Positions 10,525 to 24,300 of a stretch of DNA of 64,000 bases are shown in pieces. The stretch is from Heliocidaris tuberculata (taxonomy: Eukaryota; Echinodermata; Echinoidea; Camarodonta; Echinometridae), in assembly GCA_025618425.1 (NCBI GenBank), contig CM046833.1, forward strand, positions 619,172 through 683,171. Reading direction: 5' to 3'. Positions within the stretch are counted from its first letter, which is position 1. Each line of letters starts with the position of its first letter. The position numbers and the translations under genes are program-made. The notes below the pieces were generated by a model. It made no database searches, was not told where the DNA came from, and was given only the letters and a program-made list of their open reading frames with translations.

Positions 10525-13500
10525 TATAAATGGGATTCTATAGTCAATCAAATGCTGTAAAACCAGCAAAATATGATTGATTTAGTTTACTCCTTCACCC
10601 ATTCGTACCTATTAACAATGTGGATTATGGTTTGCGGTGATTGTTAATAAATATAGTATGTTATATAAGTAACATTATTACTTGACTGCAATGGAATAGC
10701 TCCGTTAGGCCAAATATTGACGTTATAAATATATAATATATAACAGACTTACAATTATGTTACATGTTTATAGCAAGCACCAGCAAATATTTTATTACTG
10801 ATATAAGCTTTAAATTATAAGATTCATTTCAAAAAAATTCTGACTCCTTTTTTTTTTTTCAAAAGGCGCTAGCGCAAGCTTTAGTCAAATTTGGGCCGGT
10901 TCACTGATTACCCTATCTACAGTAGGTAAGGGACCGTTTTGAGGCCAGTTTCTGTGATTTTTTTTTTTTCTGCGAATGAGGAAAGGAGTTTTATATATGA
11001 ACACAGTATAATATTTGTATTCATTTTTATATATGACATAGTTTGAAGTTTTATTTGTTCCACTTTCACATCAAACACAATTCAGTTATTAGTAGCATAT
11101 ACGCGTCAATTTCAAAACGTAGTAGTAAAGAACTCAAATCAAGTGCAATGTGCCGTAAATATATAAGTGGAAAGTTTAGAGAGATAGGAACGACTGGAAA
11201 AAAAGAAGATAATGTAAACTTTGAGGAGCCTAAATAAAAAACATATAGCTTATAAATGATTAGGCTCCCGTTTAGAGTACTTAACTTTATTAGTAATTCT
11301 GATTAATATGTAATAAAAAGCGAGGCGAAATAGATATATCAGATTCACTAAACGAACAAAGAGAACAAAGCTCATAATGTGGAGTTAAGGAAAAGAAAAC
11401 GACGAACGAGACTGAAGAAAAAAAGAAGAAGAAGAAGAAGAAAAAGAAGAAGAAGAAGAAGAAGAAGAAGAAGAAGAAGAAGAAGAAGAAGAAAGAAGTA
11501 AAAGAACAATTGTAAAGGCAGGACAGTGTAACAAGAACAAGTCTATGTGACCACCTGTACGATCCAGCATGGCGTGAATATTCATATATACTTACTTAAA
11601 AGGTAACATCTTAGCTTCAATTTAAAAGAATTGTTTGAGGAGCTATCAACCAGTTCGTTTTTCAGGCTATTCCATAATTTGGGCCCAGTAAAGTTGATTG
11701 TTTTGTTTGCAAAAACGGTGGGAGCTCGGGGGAGGTGGAAATGGTTTGTCTGTCTAGTTGGGTAGGAATGTACAGCATGTTAGGTTGAAAAATAGGGACG
11801 AATCATCCGGTAAATTGCTTTTCGAAAGTTCGTATAAATATTCCATGATTGTATACAAGTTAGATATCTCAAGAATATTACAGTTATAGAAAAGCTCATT
11901 TGTATGTGCACGAAATCCAACATTCTTTACAATGATTACAACCCATTTTGTCCATGAGGGCAAGTACAATAATTAAGATATAGATTAAGACATAATATAA
12001 CTATATAACACATGAGTTACATGACAACAGTTTACATAGACAATCATTTTGAACTTTCCACGTTAGTTTACTGCCTGTATAAACTCCCCAAAATTTGAAT
12101 GACTTAACGTGAGAAATAATTGACTGTTTATTCCATATGACCTGGTATAGAATTACTTAATAGCAAGACATTTGTTTTGTTTATGATGAGCGACAATTTG
12201 TTAGCTTTAATCCAGTCAAAAGCGCACTTAATTCAGTGTTTACAATGTTCAAAAGTGTATCAGGGTTATGGTGAGAGCAAAAAAATATTGGAGTCATCGG
12301 CAAAGAGGATGTATGACAAGACTACAGATGAGTTCTGGAGATCGTTAGTGTACATAAAATAAACAGGAGCGGACCTAACAGAGAGCCTTGAGGGATACCA
12401 CAAGTAATTGACTGAAGGGTCGATTCAAAACCATTCATGGTTACATATTGTTTTCTATCTCTAAGCTAGTTCCTGCACCACCCCAAGGCCTTCCCCTGTA
12501 TACAGTAGAGAGATAACTTATATAACAATATCATGATTTATAGCATCAAAAGCCTTGGAGAAGTCCAAGAAAATACCTGCAGTGTGTGACACTGTCTATA
12601 GCTCTGGCAATTTAGAAGCACGTGCGTGTATATTGTTGAATGCTTTTTGCGGAAACGAAACTGAGACCCGAAGAGGACATGATTATTAGTTAAAAACAAA
12701 TATATTTAGTCCAGAATAAACATTTTTTTCTAGATTTTTTACTAGAAACTTGTTAGGAGTGATAAAGTGCGGTAATTACCTTTGTCTTGTTGGTCACCTT
12801 TCTTGAATAGGTACTTTGTAATCTTCAGTGATAGATTAACAATATGTGTTAAAGGAGAAACTATTTCATGAATGATATTTTTAGTAAAACATTACTTATA
12901 CCTTGATACACAGAGCTGTTTTAGCTTTAAATTGCTTAAAATATCAATGGCTTCAGTTTCAGTAGGGTACCTAAGAGGGGTACCCGCCATGACTAAGCGA
13001 AATCGACCTTTTTAATCTTCTTTACTAATGTACCATAAAATATCTAAAATGTTAACAATAAAAGAGTGGCCGCTCATTGCGAAAATCAAGAGGGTCATAT
13101 TGTTCCTTTTTGGACATGTTCACAATTAACTTTAAGTATGAATATTATATTTCATTGAAACTTGGCATCGTATTGAGAATCACATTCCGCACTTTTTAAT
13201 ACCGACCAATTACGCTCTACACTGAATGTTGTCATAACCAACCGTTCAATGCAAACCGACACGTTTTTGATAAATTTTTGATATTTTGGCGTGAAAATTG
13301 ATTCGTATTTTTATACTTAAGGTTTGATATGGGTTTGAAATGATATTCAGATTTATATTGTATATTTCTCTGGTGTATGTAAACATCATTTTGATAATGG
13401 ACATCTTCGTCATGTTCATTGCTTATCAGCAGAGGGCCCTGCAAAGAACCATAAAAAACTTAGTTTTTATTGACATTTGAGATTTTTGAATATTTGTTAG

Positions 13501-16500
13501 TACATTTAGCACTTGAACCTTTTCCTATTCTGTTACTTTTTAATTCCTCATCATGATGCAATGAAACTTGGAGATAATATTCAGAAAGATATTCTGCATG
13601 GTTTGGAACAGTGGAAATATATTCATATTAATTTCAGTTGCCCTGGCAGTCTTTATGCAATTATTCGTCCATACGTAAATACACGACCAGAAATTCTATT
13701 GATATGCATTTAAACAGTTACCCCAAAACAGCCCTCAGGCGGGCTCATAGATCTATAACACACACTGGACCCGATATTTAGAATCCATTACCTATTGACA
13801 GTTTATATTCAAGCCCAACAAGTGTATTTAAAAAGAAAAAAAAACACTATAAAGATTATCTTCTTTCATATATCATGTGGTTAACACCCTTTATAGCGAT
13901 ATACAATATTATTAATCATTAGTTTGTTTGTAAATATGAGAATGTTCAATACCTACTTCAAAATTACATAACATACGTAGACTAAACTTGTTTTCTACTT
14001 ATCACAAGATAGTCTACACATTATTAATGCCTGTATCTGCAGCATTCGTATTTATGCATAGAAATATACCTACAGGTGTTATTTTATAGGACATATCCTT
14101 GTACCTTGCAATATAAGAATCAGTTGTCAGGAGTTTTATGAAGGTTATTGGTATTTACAGACCTCATGTTCCACCTGATACTATCTGAATGTAACTATCC
14201 CCTCTCCCTCCTTTCTTTCTCTCTCTTTCTTCCTTTCTTTCTTTCTTTCTTTCTTTCACTTTAATTTTTTTTCATTTGGTTGGCCTTCTGCTTTCAACTA
14301 TGCATTGTTTGCATATGTATTATTTATTGTGTGATCATTTTATTTGTGATGAGGATGTCAACACAAGCTGTGCTTATGACTACCCCTTTTCTATGTATGA
14401 TTTTATTGACCATATTATATACTTGAAGATTGTAAATTTATGATGATGTACATGGAAATAAAAGTGAACATTAAATCAAATCAAATCAAATGTATTTTTT
14501 TCTAACCGGAGATTGCTCTTAACGTGAAGAATTCAGCGTTAATGTGAGTGAGATATGCTACATACCTATATAGTGAATTATGGTATCGGTGACAACTCTA
14601 ATTCACCCAAATAAAGATCTGGGGCCTGGAGCATAAAGTGATAAATCAATCTTATGATTGATATCAATCGTAAATCTTTGGCAAACCATGTACTGAAGAG
14701 TTACAATTGATCGTAAGATTGATTTTATCTCTTTATATTATGCCCCGGGTGTAATTATTATTCTTTATTACACTTTTTGTACCTTTATTTGTTTATCCGA
14801 TTATGTCACTAGGTTTCTAATTGTGCCTAGCGACGTTCCGATTCTTTCTAACTAATATTATCTATCTAACATCATATTAAGTTGAATGAAATATGCTGAG
14901 ATGAGGTATTTCTATGAATATAATGCATAACTTCACATGAATTTAACGTCTTTAACGTTATGAATAATACTGTGAAAAAGGGGTGATTTTTTTTTTAATC
15001 CCAAGCCATGACCTCAACGTACTGGGATGGAAAGCTTTAGACACTATGATCTGAATCTTGAACTTGGTAGGCTTAATATTTCATGTAAACATTGACGACT
15101 GGACATTACTGTGGTACACACATTTACGTTTCTGGATAATCTGATTTATCAGTAATTAAATATTTATAACAAAGCCTCTGTGTAGACTACGTAATTTGAA
15201 ATGCACTGCTAGCCGGTTACATTTCGCAAAGTAGTCATTAGATATTCTTGTTGAAATACATGTATCAGGATATTGTGATCTTCCAAAACAATCTCTTGAT
15301 CTTAACAGCAGTTTGAAATATCAAACAATAATCAGGATACGATTTTGATAAGTTTTAAAAGGTCTGGCCATTTCAATATTTATCATTTTTAAAATGATTG
15401 TAGAGACTAGAGCTTTTTCCTGGGGCCTTTTCAGTGAGGTACATACGTTTGGTTTGTATCAAAATGAGCGGAATATGATTCTACATACGATGACTAAGTT
15501 TAAATGAAATGGTTTATTATCTTCTGTATGTGGGGAAATCATTAAGTCGGCCAAAATTTGACTAAAGTTTGCTATAGGGCTTTTTAAAGAAAGAAAAAAG
15601 TCTGTCAATTTTTGGATGAATCTTATAATTTACAACTTATATCAGTAATGAAACAGTTGCTGGTACTTGCAATGAACATATGAAATTATAACGTCAGTAC
15701 TTGTCCTAACGCAGTTTTACCATTTCATTCAAGAATCAATGTAAATTATATAACAAACTAATTAACCATCACAACGAACCATAATTTTCATTGTTAAAAA
15801 GTACTAATTATAGGAGTAAACTCGTTACGTGCGTTAAATCAATCATATTTTGCTAGTACAGCGTTTGTCCGACGTCGGGTATCCCATTTACAAGTTTAGA
15901 AAAATGAAATAGGAACAAAAATAAAGACTGTTAATTTGCATATTTCTGTGTCATTCTTTATATTGGGAATGGGGGGGGGGGACGTCTGGCAGGTAGATCC
16001 CACAATATATTATCATGATGATTTCTGGCCGTATTTATATAATACTTGACAAAGCCAATTTATTTTGTTTTTTGTTTTGTTCCCCCCTCCCCCACGAAAT
16101 GTCGTTTGCACCTTATCTCGCTCAAAATAAGGGCGGTGTATATTCAAATTCTAATTCAAATTCGTATTTATTTCATTTCCAACATTAGTATTAGTAACGT
16201 CTAACGGTCACTCTCCTCAAATTAAATCGTCTAGAAGTGGTCATTTGCGATCTTTGGACTCTGGCAAGTAATTTCGAGTAGGTTTCATAAGGTTTCCTTT
16301 CTAGCTGATCTAGCTCAATAATTGTGGGTGGATTACCAAAGGGGCGTCTGGAAGGCACTCTCCACCACTTAAATCGTCTGGCAGTGGTCATTTGTGTATC
16401 TTTGGACTATGGCGAATCTTGTCATATAGGTTTCTTAGGGTTTCCTTTCCAGCTGAACTAGCTCATTTTTGACCATTTTGTGACCCCCCCCCCCCCCCCC

Positions 16501-18252
16501 ACCCCCTGGCCACGTCCATCACATAGAACATGCCAGACGGTCAATTCGTTATATTGGACGATGCGAACTTTACATTCATGCACAGGAAAATTGGTTTCCT
16601 TTCCAGCTAGGTTGCCCCCCCCCCCCCCCTGGGCTCCCGGACTGTCATGTTATACATGTGAAAGTGGCTGAGGAAGGAACAAAAAAGTAATATTTTTCCC
16701 CATCTCAACTTCAAATAAATGTGCAAGGATATAAGGACATAATTGTGATCCAGTGGTATGAACATTTGACAGAGGATGGATAGGTTGGATTAGAGACCCC
16801 ATTCTTCACTTATGTCCATAAAAGGAAATCCAAGCTTAATAGCAAGTTGTTCCGAAAGAAAGAGGAAAAAGCAGAGAAGCAGATTGCTGTAAGTTTGAAC
16901 GAAATCGGACAAGCAATACGAAGTTATGATTTTTTTTTTAAAGTTGTAATCGCTCTACATATGGGAATTTCAAATTTGCCGAATTAGTAATGTCATTGTG
17001 CTGTAATGGCGGACACCTCCCCATTTGCTCCAACACACAAAATGACTAAAATGTCATTAAAAAAAAAAAAAAATGTATTACTCTGTAAGATCTTTTTTCT
17101 TTTATTAGGACCTACAACAATATGCAATCTACAATATATTTTGAGTACTGCCCAGAGGAAAAAGGTGCTTAGGAGAAAACCGCAAATTAATGGTATTTTA
17201 GTGTACCACAAACGGCAGAGTTGACAACCAATATGTCACACCCAGCTCACCAAATTGCCAATTTGAGATTCGCATAGATATAGTAATATACATTTTCAAA
17301 CATCCATAACGTTCTTATTTCTTTTCCGATTATTTTCAACTTTTCGTATTTTTCTGCTTTCACACAATTAATCATCTCATTACCAAGGTTGGATTGCCCT
17401 TTTAATAATTATGTAAGGAGTTTGGTCAAGTCCAGGGAAACTGCATTTCCGGTAGAATGTTAACGTCACTGTAGTTGGGATTAGGAAGCAGATAGAATGA
17501 CGGCTGACCGGAATGTTAATTATGGAACGGAGAGTGTGCGCTGTCTGTGCAACATTATAATTACTTTTAAATGTCAGCGGTAATAATATAGTGCAGGGGA
17601 ATTGTTCAGTTGTTGAAGTGAGAAAGCCATACAAAAACAGTCATTATAATTGAGCTTCCATTTTTTGATAACATCTAATTAATGTCGGTGTTACAACGAC
17701 TATATGACATTTCATTTTCTCCCCCCCCCCCCCCCATCTTATTATCTCCTCTTCTTTTTTTTTTTTTTTTTTTTTTTACCTACTGTGCCTCATCACAATT
17801 ACACGATTACCGTAACCCTAGTAGTATAATCCTGTCATGCTTGATCTCCAGCACTCTGTTCACCATCGCCTATGGTCAGGGATGTGGAGGTACCATAGAG
17901 GCCGGAGCGGGTGTGATAAGGTCTCCAAACTATCCTGGTGGCTATCCACCATCAGACTGTGTTTGGGTCATCCACTCTGGTGCTGAGACTAGGATCAGAA
18001 TTAAGTTCAAGGTCCTCAACTGCAGGTATAACCACCCCAGTACAGATTTAATGGTTGTGGGGGCTCTATGATAAGGTTAAGTTGGTAATTTGGACAACTT
18101 TCAGTAAAAGGGTCGAAGTACAAAATTTCTGCCTGTTCTTATGTTCTTAAAAAGGGCGTTTTGTCTAAGTTAGCTCTTTAAACTCATGTTTATTTTTTTT
18201 TAGCTAAACGGGTAACAGTTTAGCCCTATTGTCATTTAAGCGTATATATATT

Positions 18253-18306
<54 letters not shown>

Positions 18307-21300
18307 TATATATTAGCGCTAGGCAAGCATGTTCATGACAATCGGCGGCCCCAGAAGGAAAGCAAAGAAAAGAACAAAAACGCAAGTATTAAAAGACGTT
18401 AGCAGGACACCCAAAATCGAAGGCAATTTCTAAGGCCCGGTTCACACGAGGCGTCATTGCTTGCGCTATTCGAGCCTGTGAAGCTATTGACCAATTTACC
18501 AGTTATTACAAGCGTTGTTTTGCACTGTTCATTTTTCTATCACTTATAAAACGACAAAGCTCTGTCGTGGCTCGCAGAAGACTGTACAGTTACTGACGCT
18601 GTCCTAACGTTAACAAATAGCGCCCCTTGTCAGTCGGGCCTCAATCTATTTTTGGTGACCCGACGCCATAAAACCTACAATAAATCGTCAAAATTATTTT
18701 TTTTTTGTTTTATGCATTTTCTGAAAGTAGAGATTCTCAGCTTTCCAATGGTATATCACTTGCCTAGTTTACTCAATGATAACACCTTTAAATATCACAT
18801 TCAGAATCAGTATGTAACCACCAACTCCTATTCATAGAAAATGGCCATTTAAGTTCGGAACAAAAGAGTGCTTAACCTTCGCTTTCTGTGTGCGACCAAG
18901 TAAAACTGGGTATTCAAATGGCCATATCAACCGGTATGAAGGGATTATCAGATTAGGCTGAATTTTGGCACGCTGCTTGAGGAGGACTCATTACTCACTC
19001 AAAAAGCAATTTAATACCTTTAGAGGTAAATTAGAAATTTGGTATTGAATGAAAGTATTACAAAAGCTCTCCAAACATTCATTATCTTTGAACTTAGTGA
19101 CAAAAAGGAGTCATTTTAAAATGCCCCCAAAACATATTTCTAAGTCGAATTACGACTCACAAACTTGAGACATGATAGAATGATAATGAAACTACCCATT
19201 TCTATCAAAAACAGAAAATCTACTGATCCAAGCAAATTTACTAATTTGGGCTGTTTGCTACGTTGTGGTCCGTACGACTTATTGTAGGTTTTGAGGCGGC
19301 GGGTCACATAGTATTTATTGAAATTTGTCCTTCCATTTTTTAAATACTGAGATATGGCGTTGTGATTTCTCTTATTCATTTATGCACACTCTTTAGTGAC
19401 AAGAGCTTATCAAAATGATATTTGTAACCATACACGTGAATCAAATTAATATTATTTTTTTTAATTGAAAAACCTGCGTCCCAATTATGTAAATCTTCTA
19501 CATTTCTTGTCTGTTTTCGTAATCTCATTATTCATATTCAAAAATGCGGCGATGACAGAAGGGGTTCGATCTAAAGATGAGTGGAACTGACGAGAGCTTG
19601 TTATCTAAGTTTGGAAAGGGCATTTATTAAAGCCTAAATGCAAAGAGCTATAAAACCTGTTCATTATTATCGTTTTTAGCGGAGATTTCCTTCAAATCTA
19701 CGATGGGGATGGGATTGCAGGAGTACCACTTCTGGGTCAGTACTGCGATATGGATCCATCCACATCGATTGACTCAAGAGGAGAGGTCATTACAATCAAC
19801 TTTATGTCATCGGAAGAGTCAGGAAGCAATCAAAGTTTCGTCATATCCTTCGAATCGAGTAAGCTGGTATTATAACGTAGTTTGCAGTACTCTAGGCAAA
19901 CGATTTGCTGTATTTTCTCATAATTCGTAATTTGTAAATAATTTTAATTAGAACGCATTGGCGGATTACGCGGGCTGCGCCAAAGTCGGGGTTGATTTTT
20001 CTCAATAATCATGAATGTCAGTTTTAGTCATATGACTGGCATAGAACAAAACTTCTGACGCCGCAAAGTGAGCCAGAATGAAGTCAAATGAGAGTAATTT
20101 GACACGTAGAATCGAATGCAAATACTTCAAACTGAGTAATATGTCCACAAAATGGCTGATTTCTAATTGGCTGCGGGAAACGTATCAATAAAATACAAAA
20201 TAACCATAATCAGGTGTCCCCGGTCCAACTAAAATTTTCAAAGTCGTATACCTCGTCATGCTGATATATTTGACAAGAAAGGTAGTTTGGATAGAATGAA
20301 AGAACAATGTTAGGCGGTTAAACAATAACAGTTTAACGCTAAACCAAAATATTCCAGTAGAAAACACCTCATATCCCCCCCCCCCCCCCCCCCTCTTAAG
20401 GAGGACATTAGAGTTGCATAATAGTTGTCAGGGACTCAATCTTCTGGGAAAACATCACTGAATTAGTAATTGTTTTATAATAAGCAATTTCATATTGCTC
20501 GTTAATATTTGTCATTTTCTCTTACTTCACTTTAATAACTACTCAGTACACGAGAAAATAACAATTGCAGTATTCATTTATGATAAGCTTGCGTTAAAAG
20601 TACATAAGTTTTTGGTAGGCTATGCAAGATTATGCCAGGAATTCAGTCATGCGCGAATTATGAATACTAGTAATAAGTTGTGAATGAAAATAATGAAAGA
20701 AGAGAAGCAGAGCTTTTCATAAAGGTATAATATCTAATCAAGGGAATTATTCGTTATGGTAGAAAAATTCTGCCGTGAAATCCGGTTTCCCTTTTTTTTT
20801 TTTTGTTGTTGACACACTGTATATCGACTCCGCCTCATTTATACACACTTGCACACATCGACACACAAGCACAGCCATCATGTAATAAACCCACACGAAT
20901 CCAGGCAAATGTGATTAGAGAAACCAACCTTACTGCAAATACTATCGATCCCACTTGTTTCGGAAATACCATCTTACATAAATGGGAGCCGCACAGTGAG
21001 CCAGATATATGTATATAAGTACACACGTATCAGGCATCGCGCGAATTCGGGTTGTAGAGGGCGCTTTCCGAGAATCTCAATAGGAAGTGACATGTTGCAC
21101 ACGCCGCACTGCTCAAATTTAGGCTTAAAAACTGTAATTTTGGAGGTAGAAAAATTGCCTTAATTGAAAAAGTATCAGAAATTAGCAGCCAAATTTGGTA
21201 TCGATGTAAAGCACAGACCTTCGAGACTTTGATCCAATAACTTTTCAAGTGATAGACTTGTACTGTTAACATATTCGAAAAAAATACAAACATTGTTTAT

Positions 21301-24300
21301 TTTTTTACACGTTTCAGCAAGTTCATCACAAAATAAGTTATGAAGATTAATTTATTTTTGGATAAGAACTAAATGGTTTATTAGGAATAAATACGAACAA
21401 CAACAGAATCATGCATTTAGCAAAGTAGTGACTTTCAGACATGATGCAGTAAAAAAGGAACAATGTTTCAGATTTAGGGAAAAATTAACGAACTGATTAA
21501 GACACTTAAAATACATTCCATAGAGAAATTTTGGTTTGGCCTTGGCCCACAGTGCCATGTCATTATACCGGCAATGACATATGGGGAGATGTGTGCGGCA
21601 ATATTTGCATTTGTTTGTTGGGCAGCACTGAAACCCATTTTTTTTTTTTTTTGTTAATTGTTGTTTTTGTTTTTTTAACAGTCCTGTTTACTACTGTATT
21701 TCAATGCATGATTCTCTCCAGTACCCCTGGATACTTACTATTTTATTCACCTGCTATCCAAAATGGCATGTCTACTTGAATTGGCATAAACCTGGCAAGC
21801 TTTTGAGTTGTCAAGAGGAACTTTTGTTCAAGAAGAATGCATAAAATTGTTGCATATGGCAGCGGTAAAACTGTTTGAAGATGGCGTCGGCGCTGAATAT
21901 AATGGGGCCGATCCAGGGACAGATGACATCGGAAATAAGTCAAGTGTATATAGATGTAATTGCTGACCTAATCGCTTCGCTCCTCAGCTGCCGGTGTCAT
22001 AGGCGATTTGTTCCGAGCAGGCGATTGGTTCCACAGGATCCAATCGACTGAATGTCTACCCGCCGATTGGATCCGCTTTGGTCGAGTCGATGCGAGCGTC
22101 ATAAGCGATTGGTTCCGGCCAGGAGATTCGTTCCTTGAAACTAATCGACGAGATATTTAGCCGCTCATGCGATCCGAATCTCTATTGTGCTCAAGCATCA
22201 TGTCATGGTAACACCCCTAAAGAAAAATGTACTCTTCTGGTCGCCTTTTGTAACCAATCAAAGTCCTCCAAATCAGCCACACCAACAGAACGGACACTGT
22301 TGCCTATTTGAGAATTTTGTATAGAAAAATGTACTCTTCGCGAATTTTGTCATTTTGACAGTTAATGTGTAAGAGTAAATACAACAATATAAGCTAGAAC
22401 AGAGTATACATATGTTTACCCTTTAATACATGAAACACATAGCATACTGGATATCATACATGTGACCTGTATTGTGAACTATTCAACTCTTTTAGATGCT
22501 TCCAAATGGGATCCCTACGTGAAAGGGGCAAAGATAGCGGGATGTGTACAATCATCCCCCAGGTTTTAGTGAAAAAAAAAAAAAAAAAAATCTTTGCTGT
22601 AAATAGAGAGTGAAACAAGATAAGCACATTTCTAGCTCTTATTATCTGTAAAGCTTTGTCTTTCAAAATTATGTGGTCCAATAATAACTACATCAAGTAC
22701 GTATTGCATTTTTAGTGTAAAATACATGCAATGTTCCCCCATCAGCACTGGGACACTCAAAAAAAGGGTTAATGAAAAATGTTTGCTACACCCCCAAAAT
22801 GCGATAACCCCCGTTTTTTTTTTTTTTTTTTTTTTTTTGTTGTTGTTGTTGCTTGTCAGAGAATTTTGGAGGAAAAGTAGACCCCCAAAATGTGCTAACC
22901 TTTTTTTTTTTTTTTTTTTTTGCTTGTCAGACAATTTTCGGAGATTCCCCCCCCCCCCTTCCCGTTACAAAATCCTGGATACGCCACTGCCCATCAGGCC
23001 ATTACAGATGAACTAAAGATATGAATAAGCATATATGCACTGTATACGTCACTGGCGTACTGGTGGGGGGCTTGGGGGCAGTAGCCCCCCTCCTCCCCTC
23101 AATTCTGCGCAAAGAAAAAAAGAAAAAGAAAAAGAAAAGAAAAAGAAAAGAAAAAGATAAGAAAAAGAAATGAAAAAAGGGAAAAAATGAAGTATGCAGG
23201 TAAACAATACTGCCCCAATGGAAAACTAATGTCGGAACCAAACGGCGGCTTTCGTTACGTATCGGCCAAAAGTGATATCAGTCGCTTGAGTCCACTGGAA
23301 CGAATCGACTAGTCGCTTGGTTCCGGGGAACGAATCGACTAGTCGTTTCGTTCCGCCGGAACCCGGAACAGATCGACCATGACACCGGCATCAAACGACC
23401 CTAAGGGACGGGTTTTTGTATTATGTTTTTTTTGTGTTGTACATTGGGGAGAGGGTTCGATTTATCTCTAATGTATAATGAACCAGAGTAATTACAACTT
23501 TTACCCTAGTAGGGCGCCGCCAGTTCATTGATTAAACTTCTCCTAACGGCGGTCCCTGTATGTCCTAATCTCTTTACCTGCTTTATAATGCGGTAGTCTA
23601 AAAGAGTCAAGCGAAATGTTTGGGAAATTTTTTATTACGTTATACCTTTTTGAAACCGCCAACAACCCACAAAAAGCTTGGTCATTCGTGGAAATGTATT
23701 TGTTTGCTCGATCTGCTTTCGACCTAGTGTCGGTTTCGTTGGTGCATAAGTTTATTAACCATTATAACCCAGCCGTTAGCGTTATTTCCTTGTCGATGAA
23801 AGAAAAAAAGAAGACCCCCCCCCCCGAACGAAATAAAGAATAAGGCATTGTTCTGTTTTTGTTTCACCACTTGTTACATCAAGTCGACGAAGCCATAGGT
23901 TCTCGAGTCATTTGGAGCGAGATTCACCCTGCCACGGGCGTGGTTCGGTTGAGCAGTGTGTTAGCTGATCCCATAGAGATGTTGAAAAGAGATAGCGTCG
24001 AGACCATTAGCTACTACGCATCTTCAGTTGGTAATTGGACCGCTCTAGCAACCCACTACGGCCAGCACGAACTCATGTGGAGCGATAATCTCCAGAAGAC
24101 GATTTTCAAGGGTATGCTGAAATGATATATTCAAAATATCAGTTCGAAATATTAGATTTTATAGAGAAATTGCGAGGTTGTGTCTGCTCCTCGAGGTGTA
24201 TTAAAGTACCTGAATAAAGTCATGTGTTGGTGGTGTGGTATTGTCGCCTAGTGTGCAGTCTGCAAAAAAATTACAGTGAAAAAACTGGTTCACACGAACC

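Noticed and set aside
11385..11585. Serine-rich minus-strand open frame
   Set aside because: Translation of the (GAA)n microsatellite.
17682..17851. N-terminal extension of the CUB exon with poly-Pro and poly-Phe
   Set aside because: It translates homopolymer C and T tracts upstream of a splice acceptor; the phase-matched exon at 8881-8924 gives a better start.
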